From Tepidamorphaceae bacterium (GTDB lineage Bacteria; Pseudomonadota; Alphaproteobacteria; Rhizobiales; JAKSCL01), in NCBI GenBank assembly GCA_028289445.1, contig JANQPO010000003.1, positions 43,882 through 107,881 on the forward strand: DNA of 64,000 nt, in the 5' to 3' direction. Positions 52,464 through 62,239 of the stretch are shown piece after piece. The notes beneath the pieces were generated by a model, which saw only the letters and a program-made list of their open reading frames with translations, was not told the DNA's origin and did not search any database. The first letter of the stretch is position 1; every line of letters starts with the position of its first letter. A program made the translations under genes and the position numbers.

Positions 52464-53165
52464 ATGCTCAAAAAAGAACCGAGCCACAAATTCCCGACTG
52501 ACTCGGACTACGACGCGCTGCGCCAGCCGGCCGGTCGGCTGCGCGCTTATGCCAATCTGCTTTTGTCCGACCATGGCATGTTCCGCCTGTTCTACAACCG
52601 GCCGCATAGACTGTCGGATGAGATGTGGCGCTCGGCCCAGCCCTCGCCTAAGGATCTGAAACTGCTGCGCGACCGGGGCATCCGCACGATCATCAATCTG
52701 CGCGGCCCGAGCCCGCAGTCCTTCTACGCGCTAGAGGCCGCCAAGTGCGAAAAACTTGGGCTCGATCTGGTCGATTTTCGGATGCGCTCGCGCGACCTGC
52801 CGAGCCGAGAGCAGTTGCACGACGTGCGCAAACTGCTCGATCAGATAGCTTATCCGGCCCTCATGCACTGCAAATCGGGTGCCGATCGGGCCGGCCTGAT
52901 GAGCGCGCTTTATATGATGATCCGCAAGGGCGCGCCGGTGGAAACGGCGCTGAAACAGTTAAGCGTGCGGTTTGGCCATTTTCGCCATGCCAATACCGGT
53001 ATTCTCGATTTCATGCTGGAGCGCTATCGCGACGACAACCGTCAGGCGCCAATCGACTTCTTCGATTGGGTTGACACGCGCTATGATCCTGCCGCGCTGA
53101 GGTCGGAGTTCAAAGCCGGCTTCTGGCCAAATCTCCTGGTCGACAAGGTTCTCGGCCGGGAGTGA
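52464..53165 (+). CDS. tyrosine/dual-specificity phosphatase family protein
   Basis: The 233-residue protein has the cysteine phosphatase signature HCKSGADRAG (Cys136, Arg142; HCx5R), preceded by RTIINLRGP near residue 74 and a general-acid loop around RMRSRDLPSREQ. It resembles short bacterial DSP-like phosphatases. There is no signal peptide. It starts 41 bp after the ABC ATPase and could be in the same transcript, but a functional link to osmoprotectant uptake is not evident. Confidence 0.88.
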   Translation: MLKKEPSHKFPTDSDYDALRQPAGRLRAYANLLLSDHGMFRLFYNRPHRLSDEMWRSAQPSPKDLKLLRDRGIRTIINLRGPSPQSFYALEAAKCEKLGLDLVDFRMRSRDLPSREQLHDVRKLLDQIAYPALMHCKSGADRAGLMSALYMMIRKGAPVETALKQLSVRFGHFRHANTGILDFMLERYRDDNRQAPIDFFDWVDTRYDPAALRSEFKAGFWPNLLVDKVLGRE

Positions 53166-53178
53166 AACATAGCGAGAT

Positions 53179-53203
53179 CCGAAAAGTGGGAACCGGTTTT
53201 CGG
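53179..53203. repeat. dispersed palindromic repeat, copy 2
   Basis: Arms CCGAAAA (53179-53185) and TTTTCGG (53197-53203) flank GTGGGAACCGG. This is the near-consensus form of the intergenic repeat common in Hyphomicrobiales; copy 1 is at 30597-30644. It sits between convergent genes, 14 bp after the phosphatase stop. Confidence 0.65.
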
Positions 53204-53284
53204 ACAAATCGAGCGACAGAACAGGATAAAGCGCAGAGTGTCGACTCGCCGTCGCCAGGCTTGACCCGGCAATCCAGACGATTG

Positions 53285-55144
53285 TTAGAGTGATCCTACC
53301 GTCTGTGCGGCCTTTACGCCGCCGAATTGAAGCGCTGCCAGCTTGGCGTAGATCCCGCCTTTGACGACGAGTTCGCTATGCGTGCCGGTCTCGACAACAC
53401 GCCCCGCCTCCATGACGCAGATCTGATGGGCGTTGCGCACAGTCGCCAGGCGATGCGCGATGACCAGGGTCGTACGGTTGCGGGTTAATCGGTCGAGCGC
53501 CACTTGAATCTGACGTTCTGATTCCGCGTCAAGCGAACTGGTCGCCTCGTCTAGGAGAAGGATCGGTGCATCTTTCAAGATCGCGCGGGCGATCGACAAG
53601 CGCTGGCGCTCGCCGCCTGAAAGCCGCGATCCTCGGTCGCCGACAACGGTGTCATAACCTTCCGGCAAACCGGAGATGAAGTCATGAGCCGCGGCGGCGC
53701 GGGCAGCCTCCGTAATGGCGTCGCGGTCGGCATCGGCGCGCCCGAACGAAATGTTCTGGGCCACGGTATCGTTGAACAGCACGATATCCTGCGACACTAG
53801 CGCGATCGCGCCGCGTAGGCTCTTCAGCGATACGTCCCGGACGTCCTGACCGTCGATGCTGATTGTGCCGGACGCAGCATCGAAAAGGCGAGGAATGAGG
53901 TTCATCACCGTCGTCTTGCCGGCGCCGGACGCGCCGACCAAAGCCACGGTCTTACCGGCGGGCACGGTGAACGAGACACCGTTGAGCGCCGATACCGGCT
54001 CCGGTTCGTCCTCCTCGGCCTCCGCTAGCGCCGGCGGTGCGGCATAAGCAAATCGGACATCGTCGAAAACGATCGCGGCTTTATCGATCGCCAGCGCCGG
54101 GGCGCCAAACTTCTCGACGATCCGAGGCTGTTGATCGAAGAGCTGGTAGTAGCGTTGTGCGGCGGAGAGGCCCTCCTGGATCGCCGCGTTGAGCTGGCCG
54201 ATGGAACGCACTGGCTGCGCGGCGATCAAGAGGGCAGAGACAAACCCGGTAAAGCCGCCAATCGTGCCGGCGCCGGTCGAGATCCGATAGCCGCCGAAAA
54301 CGATGACACCGGCGACCGCGATTCCGCCTAGCACCTCCAGGAGCGGGTCGAGCCGCGCCCGCGCCTTCACCCGCCGCAACATGAGCTGAAACAGGCGATG
54401 GAAGATCGTTCCGGCGCGCTCGCGCTCATAGTCCTCAAGGCCGTAGCTTTTGATCATCCGCGCGCCGGAGAGACTCTCATTCAAAAAGGCCGTCGTCTCA
54501 CCCATGTGGACTTGGGTCGATTTCGCGACACGGCGCAGCCGCCGCCCGACTTCAATGATGGGGATGGCCGCTAGGGGGTAGATGACAAGCACGATCAGCG
54601 CCAGGAGCCAATCCAGATAGAACATGGAAATGATCAGCGCGATGACTGTTAGCGTGTCGCGAATGGAGTTGGTGATCGTCTTGCCGAAGGCGTTCGACAA
54701 CAGATTGAGATCATTGGTGAAACGGGTGATCAATGTGCCGACTGGATGAGCGCCGATCTGCGCTAGATCGCTTTCGAGCAAATGACTGAACAGCGCATTC
54801 TGCATGCGCATGATGGCCGCGTTAACGATCGATCCGGTCATCACGGACTGGATGTAGAAAGCTCCGCCCTTGAGCGCGGTCACCAGTATGACCGCGACCG
54901 GCAGGAGCATGATGAGATCAAAGTCGCGGGTCTCGAACAGCGAATAGGCGCGCTCGATCAGGAGCGGATAGGCGCCTGTGGCGGCTGCAACGATACCCAT
55001 GAGCCCAAGGGCAATCGCCATCCGTTTCCAGTCTTCCTGGAGCCAGTCGACCCATAGGCGCTTCAGGAGCGTCCACGATCGGGAATCGAGCTTGATGCGG
55101 TCGGGTTTCTTGTCTGCCACGGAAGTCGCCGGCGTCCTACGCAA
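53285..55144 (-). CDS. ABC exporter, fused permease-ATPase (MsbA/lipid A exporter type)
   Basis: The 619-residue half-transporter has six transmembrane helices (about 35-330) and an ATPase domain with Walker A LVGASGAGKTT near residue 415, signature LSGGERQRLSIARAI, Walker B ILLLDEATSSLD and the switch HRLATV. Overall it resembles MsbA-like lipid flippases, though drug or polysaccharide export is possible. The start is uncertain: TTG 55144 or GTG 55120 (both in frame), neither with a strong ribosome site. The head-to-tail neighbour upstream is the FAD reductase, 58 bp away. Confidence 0.9.
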   Translation of the reverse strand: MRRTPATSVADKKPDRIKLDSRSWTLLKRLWVDWLQEDWKRMAIALGLMGIVAAATGAYPLLIERAYSLFETRDFDLIMLLPVAVILVTALKGGAFYIQSVMTGSIVNAAIMRMQNALFSHLLESDLAQIGAHPVGTLITRFTNDLNLLSNAFGKTITNSIRDTLTVIALIISMFYLDWLLALIVLVIYPLAAIPIIEVGRRLRRVAKSTQVHMGETTAFLNESLSGARMIKSYGLEDYERERAGTIFHRLFQLMLRRVKARARLDPLLEVLGGIAVAGVIVFGGYRISTGAGTIGGFTGFVSALLIAAQPVRSIGQLNAAIQEGLSAAQRYYQLFDQQPRIVEKFGAPALAIDKAAIVFDDVRFAYAAPPALAEAEEDEPEPVSALNGVSFTVPAGKTVALVGASGAGKTTVMNLIPRLFDAASGTISIDGQDVRDVSLKSLRGAIALVSQDIVLFNDTVAQNISFGRADADRDAITEAARAAAAHDFISGLPEGYDTVVGDRGSRLSGGERQRLSIARAILKDAPILLLDEATSSLDAESERQIQVALDRLTRNRTTLVIAHRLATVRNAHQICVMEAGRVVETGTHSELVVKGGIYAKLAALQFGGVKAAQTVGSL

Positions 55145-55202
55145 TCACCATTGTCGCGCTAGCGCTTATCACACGGTCCTGTGAAACGAAATGGTAGAGC
55201 CT

Positions 55203-56384
55203 TTAGACGAGCGGATCATAGTCCGCCCTTGGTCCGCCAATGGCGCGGCGGGCGAGCATGTGGGCGCGCGGCTGGTTGATGGAGTCGACAGCGATCAGTC
55301 TGCCATTTTGGCTGTAGACGACGCTGAAGGACTTGTTCTTCGGATCGCCGATCAGTTCCGCTGTGTCGTGGCCTTGGCTGAGACCGGTAATTTGCAGCTT
55401 GATGTCATATTGATCCGACCAGAACCAGGGTACTGGGTCGTAGACATACGCTTTCCCGACGATAGCGGCGGCCGCAGCCTTAGCCTGATCGATAGCGTTT
55501 TGCACACTTTCCAGGCGCACGCGTCGATCGAACTTGCCGGACGGAAAGCTCGTGCAATCGCCGGCAGCATAGATGTTCTCGTCGGACGTGCGCGCGTGAT
55601 CGTCGACGGCGATGCCGTTGTCGATGGCAAGCCCGGCCGCCTTGGCAAGCTCGGTGTTCGGCACAGCGCCGACGGCGACCAGAACCAGATCGGCCTCGAA
55701 CACGCGCCCATCGGATGTCTCGACACCCGTGCAATGGCTGTCGCCAACAATGCGGCTGATGGCGCAGTCGGCCTCGATCGTCACGCCGTTCTCACGGTGC
55801 AGCGCGGTGAAGAAGTTCGAGACATCGGGCGAAACGACACGCTGCATCACGCGGCTTTCAGCCTCAAATACGGTCGCTTCTAGGCCAAGCGCACGAACCA
55901 CGGCCGCCACCTCTAGTCCGATATACCCCCCGCCGATGATGGCGACGCGGCTGCCAAGGGCCAGATACGGTCGGAAGAATTCGACATCGGCGATCCGCCG
56001 AAGCGTCATCACGCCGTCAAGGTCGTGTCCGGGGATCGGAATGAGTCGTGACCGCGTTCCAGTCGCCAGAATGGCTGTGTCATAGGATTGTGTATCGCCA
56101 TCGTCGAATGTGATGGTTCGTGCACCGGTATCTATCGCCGTGACGGCCGTTCCGAGCGCCAGTGTGATATCGGCCTCACGAAAAAATGCGTCGGGACGCA
56201 AGTTGAGGCGTTCGAGTTCGATTTCGCCGGCAAGAAACTTCTTTGAGAGTGGCGGCCGTTGATAAGGCGCGTGCGGTTCGTCGCCGACAAGCACGATCTT
56301 ACCCTCAAAGCCGCCCTGCCTCAGGCTGACGCAGGATTGAAGCCCGGCTTGTCCGGCGCCGATGATGATGATTGTCTTTGTCAT
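55203..56384 (-). CDS. FAD-dependent ferredoxin/rubredoxin-type reductase
   Basis: The 393-residue flavoprotein has the FAD motif IIIIGAGQAGLQSCVSLR at the N-terminus, followed by DEPHAPYQRPPLSKKFLAG, the NAD(P)H motif VAIIGGGYIGLEVAAVVR near residue 145, IYAAGDCTSF near 270 and a C-terminal WFWSDQYDIKLQITG. This is the pattern of reductases serving ferredoxin-dependent oxygenases. No ferredoxin or oxygenase gene is nearby. It is the last gene of the sugar operon, 32 bp after the Gfo/Idh/MocA gene. Confidence 0.9.
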   Translation of the reverse strand: MTKTIIIIGAGQAGLQSCVSLRQGGFEGKIVLVGDEPHAPYQRPPLSKKFLAGEIELERLNLRPDAFFREADITLALGTAVTAIDTGARTITFDDGDTQSYDTAILATGTRSRLIPIPGHDLDGVMTLRRIADVEFFRPYLALGSRVAIIGGGYIGLEVAAVVRALGLEATVFEAESRVMQRVVSPDVSNFFTALHRENGVTIEADCAISRIVGDSHCTGVETSDGRVFEADLVLVAVGAVPNTELAKAAGLAIDNGIAVDDHARTSDENIYAAGDCTSFPSGKFDRRVRLESVQNAIDQAKAAAAAIVGKAYVYDPVPWFWSDQYDIKLQITGLSQGHDTAELIGDPKNKSFSVVYSQNGRLIAVDSINQPRAHMLARRAIGGPRADYDPLV

Positions 56385-56416
56385 GTGCTCACTTAGCGGC
56401 GTCCGGTGTCGACGGG

Positions 56417-57496
56417 TCAGCCAAGGCTAACCGGTTTCCCTGTCTTGATCGACAGCTCGGCGGCGACACCCATCTCAACGGCCCGAAGGCCGTCGTCTAC
56501 CGTCACATCCGCCGGCCCGCCGGTTCTCACCATCGTCGCAAAGTTGCGGTGTTGGAAGAAGGTCGAGCCATGATGGTCGCCGGCGACGCGGACTGCGGGG
56601 TCGAGGGAAATGCTCTCGCGGATCGGCGCTTTCGTATCGCGCGGGGAATAAATCGTCTCAAAGTCGCGATGCGCACCGCCGGCAAATCTGTCGGGGCCGG
56701 GAACCAAAGCCTCCATGACCGCCGTGTCGCCAACAGCAGTGACGTGCTCCTGGAATTCCGCGCCTTCGGCAAACATGCACAACTCCAGGAGTGCCCGTGT
56801 CCCGTTGTCGAAATCGACGATGACATAGCCGTTGTCGATGATGTCGGGCACGGCGCCATCATAGCGCTCGTCCAGATGGTTCACGTCTTGTCCGCCCGAA
56901 GCAAAAACGCGCACGGGCTCAGCCCTCAAGATGAGCCGCATCAGGTCGAAGAAATGGCAGCACTTTTCAACCATCGTGCCGCCCGTGTTGCGTGCGAAGC
57001 GGTTCCATCCGCCAATCTTATCGAGGAATGGAAACCGATACTCCCTGATCGTTAGCATCTTGATCGCACCGATTCCGCCGTCTTCGACCCGCTCGATCAG
57101 TTTCGCAATTGGCGGCATGTAGCGGTATTCCATCGCCACCCAGATCGGTGTTCCAACGCGTTCTGCGGCCGTCTTCAGCCGGTGGCAATCGTCCACGGTC
57201 GTGCACAACGGTTTTTCGACAAGGATCGGCTTGCCTGCGGCAATCACATCGAGCCCGATGTCGATGTGCGTGTGGTTGGGGGTCGCGATCACATAGGCGT
57301 CGGCGAGATCGGCCGATAACAAAGCGCGGTGATCGTCAAACGTCTGCGCACTGCCGACCAACTCCTGCGCCTGGACCCGCATGGCTTCGTCGCGGTCGGC
57401 AATCGCGACGACTTCCGCATCGTCCAAAAGGTCGATGTTGCGGATATGCTCTTGACCCATCATGCCAGAGCCGATGATCGCGTAGCGCAGGGTCAT
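56417..57496 (-). CDS. Gfo/Idh/MocA family NAD(P)-dependent oxidoreductase
   Basis: The ATG at 57496 gives 359 residues beginning MTLRYAIIGSGMMGQEHIRN with the dinucleotide motif GSGMMG. The catalytic lysine is in PILVEKPLCTT (about residue 93), and the substrate-side motif MVEKCCHFFDLMR is near residue 183. The family oxidises or epimerises sugars, inositols and their derivatives. It lies 10 bp after the isomerase stop inside the operon with kinase and aldolase, so it probably modifies the incoming sugar before isomerisation. Confidence 0.92.
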   Translation of the reverse strand: MTLRYAIIGSGMMGQEHIRNIDLLDDAEVVAIADRDEAMRVQAQELVGSAQTFDDHRALLSADLADAYVIATPNHTHIDIGLDVIAAGKPILVEKPLCTTVDDCHRLKTAAERVGTPIWVAMEYRYMPPIAKLIERVEDGGIGAIKMLTIREYRFPFLDKIGGWNRFARNTGGTMVEKCCHFFDLMRLILRAEPVRVFASGGQDVNHLDERYDGAVPDIIDNGYVIVDFDNGTRALLELCMFAEGAEFQEHVTAVGDTAVMEALVPGPDRFAGGAHRDFETIYSPRDTKAPIRESISLDPAVRVAGDHHGSTFFQHRNFATMVRTGGPADVTVDDGLRAVEMGVAAELSIKTGKPVSLG

Positions 57497-57506
57497 GGCC
57501 AGTATC

Positions 57507-58907
57507 CTAGGAGAGCGTGAGCACCGGTAGGCCCAGCCGGTCGGCAAGGGCAACCAGGGCACCGCGGTGATCGCCATAGGTGAAGACGACGTGATGCTCG
57601 AGTGCCTCGCCAAGCAACCGATCGCGAACCTCGGCGACGGGGGAATCGAAGCGAACCACGCCCGAGGTTCCCGAAAAGCTCATCGGCGCATCGACCATCT
57701 CAGCGCCGCCGATGACCAGCTTCGTCTGGTTCTTTGCCTGGGACAAGCGGGCGAGCGTGATCCGGCCGGGCTTAAGAGCAAACGCGTTCAACAGTGGCAT
57801 TTTGCGGTTCGAATGAAGATCGGCCCGTGGCGGCGTCTTGTCGCTCGCCATCGACACCGGTGCCAGGCCGCAGTGCCAAAACACGCCGGTGTCGGTCTCA
57901 TCGTTCATATCGACGATGTCGACCAGGAGTGCCGGTTCGTTCGAGAGTGCCTGAAGGATGAGCGCCGTCAGCGTGCCGTAGACATCCGCCTCGCAGGCGC
58001 ACGGTACTTTCGCCTCGTTCATCATCGCCATCGGTCCGCAGGCGGCGCAGCCATAGTCGGTGAACATCTCGGGCCAGCAGCGCACGGCGATTCCGGCCAG
58101 GTCGCGGTCAGCGGCGAGGCTCTGGAGCGCGTCATGGACGCGAAACGAACGGTCGAGTTGATCCTGGTCCACGGCGTCCAGACCGGCGAGCGTATTCGCC
58201 GTTGCCAATCGCGTCTGCATAACGGATCCCGCGTCGGCTGCCCGCGCGCGGTCGAAGACCGTCTCAAGGGCGATAGGATCGACCGTTACGGAAGCCAGCC
58301 GATCAAGTTCGCTCGCGTCGTATCGGCAGGTGTCAAAACCGACGGGGTGCTCGCCAACCAGGCCTATGCTGCTTCCGTTGATTGCTGCGAACGCGGTGCC
58401 GGCTTTCACTTGGTCGTCCGCCGTCGGCTCCGGCGGCGCCTGATGTGGGTTCGTCTGTGCCTGATGCCCGGTAAGCACAGCCTCGAGCGCGGAGTTGAGA
58501 TCCGCAAGGTCAGGCGGACCGTAGAGCGTGGCGCAATCGATCTCTGCGCGACCGAGCGCGTGGGCGGCGAGGTTGAGCCCGCAAAAGGAGTTTAGCCGGA
58601 GGCGACCGCCGGTCCGTGCTTCCGGGAATGCCCAGATTACGGCGGGTGCGTCGATCCGCCGGGCGATCTCGACCGTCATCGAAGCGTCGGTGAACGACAC
58701 TTGGAGGATCAGCATCAGGTCGACGGCATGGTCCGAGATATCCCGGATCGCCGCTTCCGTGGCGTCGCCGTCCATCAGCAAATGGCGCGGCCCGACGATC
58801 GTGTGGCCGATCGTATCGAGGGCTTGATACGCCTTTACCGCAATCGTCTCGGCGAGCGGAACGTCGAAGGTTGGGCGGGCAAGAGCGAGCGCGGCAATCG
58901 TCGCCAT
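57507..58907 (-). CDS. L-fucose/L-arabinose isomerase-like sugar isomerase
   Basis: The ATG at 58907, preceded by GGGGGC and one base after the aldolase stop, gives 466 residues. The C-terminal half has the FucI/AraA-type active-site region: AVRCWPEMFTDYGCAACGPMA, then VPCACEADVYGTLTALI, holding the metal-binding Glu and Asp. The N-terminal half has Rossmann-like segments (AVDLMLILQVSFTDAS). The real substrate is unknown; relatives interconvert aldoses and ketoses with Mn2+. Position between aldolase and oxidoreductase genes fits aldose-to-ketose conversion before phosphorylation. Confidence 0.75.
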   Translation of the reverse strand: MATIAALALARPTFDVPLAETIAVKAYQALDTIGHTIVGPRHLLMDGDATEAAIRDISDHAVDLMLILQVSFTDASMTVEIARRIDAPAVIWAFPEARTGGRLRLNSFCGLNLAAHALGRAEIDCATLYGPPDLADLNSALEAVLTGHQAQTNPHQAPPEPTADDQVKAGTAFAAINGSSIGLVGEHPVGFDTCRYDASELDRLASVTVDPIALETVFDRARAADAGSVMQTRLATANTLAGLDAVDQDQLDRSFRVHDALQSLAADRDLAGIAVRCWPEMFTDYGCAACGPMAMMNEAKVPCACEADVYGTLTALILQALSNEPALLVDIVDMNDETDTGVFWHCGLAPVSMASDKTPPRADLHSNRKMPLLNAFALKPGRITLARLSQAKNQTKLVIGGAEMVDAPMSFSGTSGVVRFDSPVAEVRDRLLGEALEHHVVFTYGDHRGALVALADRLGLPVLTLS

Positions 58908-58908
58908 T

Positions 58909-59952
58909 TCAGCCCCCAAAGCCTGGATAGGCGTGCCGGAATCCGGCATCGTTCGGCGTTACGTCCGGCCGGCCGCCGTAGACCGGGTGATCGTGCCAGG
59001 GTGTAGCCTCTTGATCGGTCAGTGCGTTCAGTTCGGCGACATAGGGCACCGCATCCTGGCGTAGGCCGGCACGGATCGCGTCCAAGTCCGGGAAGGCTTG
59101 AAAGGCCTCGGCCCAAATCGCGCGGCCGGCCAGATAGCCCGAGGCACCGGCGCGGTAGGCATGAGTGAGGATATTGCGGAATGCGCCCATGCCGGCGCCA
59201 GCCGACAGCATCACCCAGGGTCGCCCGGCAAGCTTGCCCAGCTCATCGAACTGCGCCTGGACGGCCTCCCAGCCGTCGTTCCCGACACCAGGCACCGCAT
59301 CGGCACCGACCGGGCTTTCCAGCTTGAAAACGTCAACGCCGTAGTCCGCTTTGGCGAATTCCTCGACGCTAGCCAGCACATGATCCGGAGTCTTGCCGCC
59401 CATTTCGACATAGTCCTTGGTCTGGTCGACGTCGCCTGGAAGTGGATAGACCAAGAGTTCGAAGACGTAAGGGATGTCGTACCGGGCACAAGCCTCGCCG
59501 ATCCGCTTGACGAAGTCCTGCTGGGCCGAACAGACGGAAGGCGGCGCGTCTGGTCGGTACCAAGCCAGCACCTTCACCGCATCGCCACCGACCCGCTTGA
59601 TCTTCTCAACCGACCAATCGTCGATCTCCGACGAAAGACGCGCGCCATCGGTTTCGGAAAATAGCGAATCCTCCAGCGTCAGGATCAATCCCTTCGCCGG
59701 ATCGAAAAACCGCATGGCGCGGGGATAGGCGAAATGCGGATCGACGAGAACGGCTGTCGCGCCGTCGATAAGCTCCTCGACAAGCATCGCCTTAAAGCCG
59801 GCAACGTCATCGTATGGGGCTTCGTTAAGACCGCGCCGGTCCTTGATCAGGTTCTTGATCGGCGGGCGCTGGTCGACAGCGACCATCTTGAACCGTCCGC
59901 CGCGATCGGCGAGGCGACGGATACCCCAAAGCTTGCCGGCCGAAATGGTCAT
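58909..59952 (-). CDS. class I aldolase, LacD (tagatose 1,6-bisphosphate aldolase) family
   Basis: The 347-residue protein (ATG 59952, overlapping the kinase stop by 4 bp) has the LacD family blocks: MVAVDQRPPIKNLI, AVLVDPHFAYPRAM, DAVKVLAWYRPDAPP, YVFELLVYPLPG, VDVFKLESPVGAD with the likely Schiff-base lysine, and VMLSAGAGMGAF. LacD enzymes cleave ketohexose bisphosphates; the related YihT cleaves 6-deoxy-6-sulfofructose 1-phosphate. The C-terminal 40 residues (TPWHDHPVYGG, HAYPGFGG) extend beyond the short YihT form. Confidence 0.88.
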   Translation of the reverse strand: MTISAGKLWGIRRLADRGGRFKMVAVDQRPPIKNLIKDRRGLNEAPYDDVAGFKAMLVEELIDGATAVLVDPHFAYPRAMRFFDPAKGLILTLEDSLFSETDGARLSSEIDDWSVEKIKRVGGDAVKVLAWYRPDAPPSVCSAQQDFVKRIGEACARYDIPYVFELLVYPLPGDVDQTKDYVEMGGKTPDHVLASVEEFAKADYGVDVFKLESPVGADAVPGVGNDGWEAVQAQFDELGKLAGRPWVMLSAGAGMGAFRNILTHAYRAGASGYLAGRAIWAEAFQAFPDLDAIRAGLRQDAVPYVAELNALTDQEATPWHDHPVYGGRPDVTPNDAGFRHAYPGFGG

Positions 59953-60842
59953 CCAGCGGTCTCCGTGATCAGCGCTTCCACGGCGGCGCGGTTCGGGATG
60001 CCGGCGCGGCCGCCAAAGTGGGTGCATTTGATAGCAGCGGCGGCCGATGCGAACCGATAGGCATCGGCGCCGCTCTTTCCTTCTGCCAGGGCGAGCGCCA
60101 AAGCGCCATGAAAAACATCGCCGGCGCCAAGCGTGTCCACGGCCTCGATGGCGAATGCGGGAAGATGGCGGACGATGTCACCGTCAAGCCAGAACACCCC
60201 TTCGGCTCCATCGGTGACAGAGAGTTCAGCGGCACAGTCTTTGGCCAGGCGCCTCAATCCTACCGGCAAGTCAGTTTCGCCGGACATATGGCGCAGCGCC
60301 GGAGCCGAAAGCGCCACATGGCTGGCGTGGCGCATCGTCGCCTCGGCGACAGGTGCCCTGTCCGCATCAAGCAGGCGAGGGATGCCGTGTGCCTTCGCCC
60401 GTTCAAACAGCGCCGTCGAGCCGTCCTCCCAGCGCACATCGGCCATGACCGCGTCGATGCCGGATAGATCCTCTGGAACAAAGTCCATGCCGTTCGGCAA
60501 CCCGGGGTCCTTATAGTTCATCACCAGCCGTTCGCCGGCCGTGTCGACGAAGACCGCCGAGACCGGCGAGACCATTCCAGGCGCGCGATGGACAAGGCGG
60601 CAATCAACGCCATCGGCTTCAAGCTCGGCGAGGATCGTATCGCCGATGCCGTCGTCGCCGATCGCGCTGGCGAGCAACGACCGGCCGCCAAGCCGGGCGA
60701 CCGTTACGGCCGCGTTGGCGCCGGTTCCCCCGCCAACGGCCGCAAACCCGATGGCGCGATGCTTCACCGGCGCATGGGGCATCTCGTCGACCTGGAACAC
60801 CAGATCATGCACCGCGATGCCAAAAGTCAGCACGGATGACAT
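59949..60842 (-). CDS. PfkB family sugar kinase, resembling sulfofructose kinase
   Basis: The 297-residue kinase has the PfkB signatures VGGGTGANAAVTVARLGG (about 36-53) and VDTLGAGDVFHGALALALA with the catalytic Asp. Two further blocks, VMADVRWEDG and KCTHFGGRAGIP, closely resemble, from memory, those of E. coli YihV, the kinase for 6-deoxy-6-sulfofructose; this needs an alignment. It would phosphorylate the ketose made by the isomerase, giving the aldolase substrate. It begins 16 bp after the amidase stop and overlaps the aldolase start. Confidence 0.88.
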   Translation of the reverse strand: MSSVLTFGIAVHDLVFQVDEMPHAPVKHRAIGFAAVGGGTGANAAVTVARLGGRSLLASAIGDDGIGDTILAELEADGVDCRLVHRAPGMVSPVSAVFVDTAGERLVMNYKDPGLPNGMDFVPEDLSGIDAVMADVRWEDGSTALFERAKAHGIPRLLDADRAPVAEATMRHASHVALSAPALRHMSGETDLPVGLRRLAKDCAAELSVTDGAEGVFWLDGDIVRHLPAFAIEAVDTLGAGDVFHGALALALAEGKSGADAYRFASAAAAIKCTHFGGRAGIPNRAAVEALITETAG

Positions 60843-60857
60843 CGACGAGTCCTGACG

Positions 60858-62126
60858 CTAATTCGATGGGTTGAGCACGGTTTCGACGCACGCGGCGGCC
60901 GCCAGGGTCTTCGCATCGGCAAGCGCCGGGCCGATCACCTGGATGCCGAGCGGCAGACCATCGTCCGTGGACAGTCCAGGGACATTGACGCAGGGAACGC
61001 CCATCGCCGTCCACAGCCGATTGAAAACGGAACTTCCCGTCGTTGTCTGTCCCAGCGGCGCGGCACCCGGCGCCGAAGGCGCGACGAGCACGTCAACCTC
61101 GTTCCAGACGGCCATGAGCGCCAGCCGCGCCGCCTTCATGGTCTGGCGCGCCGCGTCATAAGTCTCCGCATCGTACGCCAAGCCCGACTGGATAATGTCC
61201 CGCAGTGTCGGGCTGATCCGGTCGCGATGGTGATGCCACTCATGGCTGAGCGACAAGGCGCCCTCGTGATCGTTGAGGACATCGTGGGCCTTATGCGCCT
61301 TGGCGAAGATCTCAGGAAGCGAGATGTCGGAGACCGCGTAGCCAAAGGAAGATAGAAGCGACGCCGCGTTGTCCAGACCCGCTGCCATGTCATCGTCGGC
61401 TTCGCTGAACATCGGAGTCTTGCAGCGTCCGATCCGCAACTCTTTGCCAGGCGCCGGGGCCGCCATCGAACGACCCGCCATGGCCTCCGTAACGAAGGCC
61501 GCATCCGCGACGCGATGAGTGAAGACGCCGACCGTGTCGAGCGACCAGGCGAAGGTTTTCATGCCGGGCGTCGGGATGAGATTGAACGTCGGCTTGAACC
61601 CGACGACCCCACAAAACGCCGCCGGGCGGATGACCGATCCCCCCGTCTGCGTGCCGAGCGCAAAGGGCAGCATCCCGGCCGCGACCGCCGCCGCCGATCC
61701 GGACGACGAGCCGCCTGGCGAGTGATCAAGATTGTGCGGGTTCCGTGTCGGGCCGGGGTGAAAGGAGGCGAACTCCGTGGTCACCGTCTTGCCGTAGACA
61801 GCGCCGCCCGCCGCCCGAAGAAGGGCCACGCAAACCGCATCGGCCGCCGGGCGATGGCCTTCGTAGATCGGTGAGCCGAATGCGCTGGGCAAATCCGCCG
61901 TCTCGAAAATGTCTTTGACACCGAACGGTAGGCCGCCAAGCGGCCCATCGACGGTTTGCCGCAAGCGTGTCCGCCGCGCCGTCCTGTCCTCCAGGTTGAC
62001 AAAGGCGAGGACATCGTTCTCCCGGGCCTCGACCGCGGCATCCGCAGCATCCCACAACGCTTCGCGGTCGGTCTCCGCAGCAAGCGTGCGCAAGGGTATG
62101 GTCATCCAAGGTGCAGGGTCGGTCAT
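60858..62126 (-). CDS. amidase signature family hydrolase
   Basis: The 422-residue protein (ATG 62126; an internal ATG at 62105 is possible) has the Ser-cisSer-Lys triad: Lys in GLPFGVKDIFETADLP, the cis-Ser in HSPGGSSSGSAAAVAAG and the nucleophile Ser in GTQTGGSVIRPAAFCGVVG. Members hydrolyse amides ranging from small amides to aryl amides, and the sequence does not fix the substrate. It is the first gene of the operon, so it is expressed with the sugar enzymes; it may release a sugar or amine from an amide-linked compound, which is a guess. Confidence 0.92.
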   Translation of the reverse strand: MTDPAPWMTIPLRTLAAETDREALWDAADAAVEARENDVLAFVNLEDRTARRTRLRQTVDGPLGGLPFGVKDIFETADLPSAFGSPIYEGHRPAADAVCVALLRAAGGAVYGKTVTTEFASFHPGPTRNPHNLDHSPGGSSSGSAAAVAAGMLPFALGTQTGGSVIRPAAFCGVVGFKPTFNLIPTPGMKTFAWSLDTVGVFTHRVADAAFVTEAMAGRSMAAPAPGKELRIGRCKTPMFSEADDDMAAGLDNAASLLSSFGYAVSDISLPEIFAKAHKAHDVLNDHEGALSLSHEWHHHRDRISPTLRDIIQSGLAYDAETYDAARQTMKAARLALMAVWNEVDVLVAPSAPGAAPLGQTTTGSSVFNRLWTAMGVPCVNVPGLSTDDGLPLGIQVIGPALADAKTLAAAACVETVLNPSN

Positions 62127-62239
62127 GGACGTGTCAGGCAAACATGAGAGAGGCCTCGACCTAGGCCGGATCGTCGGATTTGGCAAGTCACTGCGAGTCG
62201 GCTATCCAGCGCCGACGCACTGACAGGACCATCCAAATC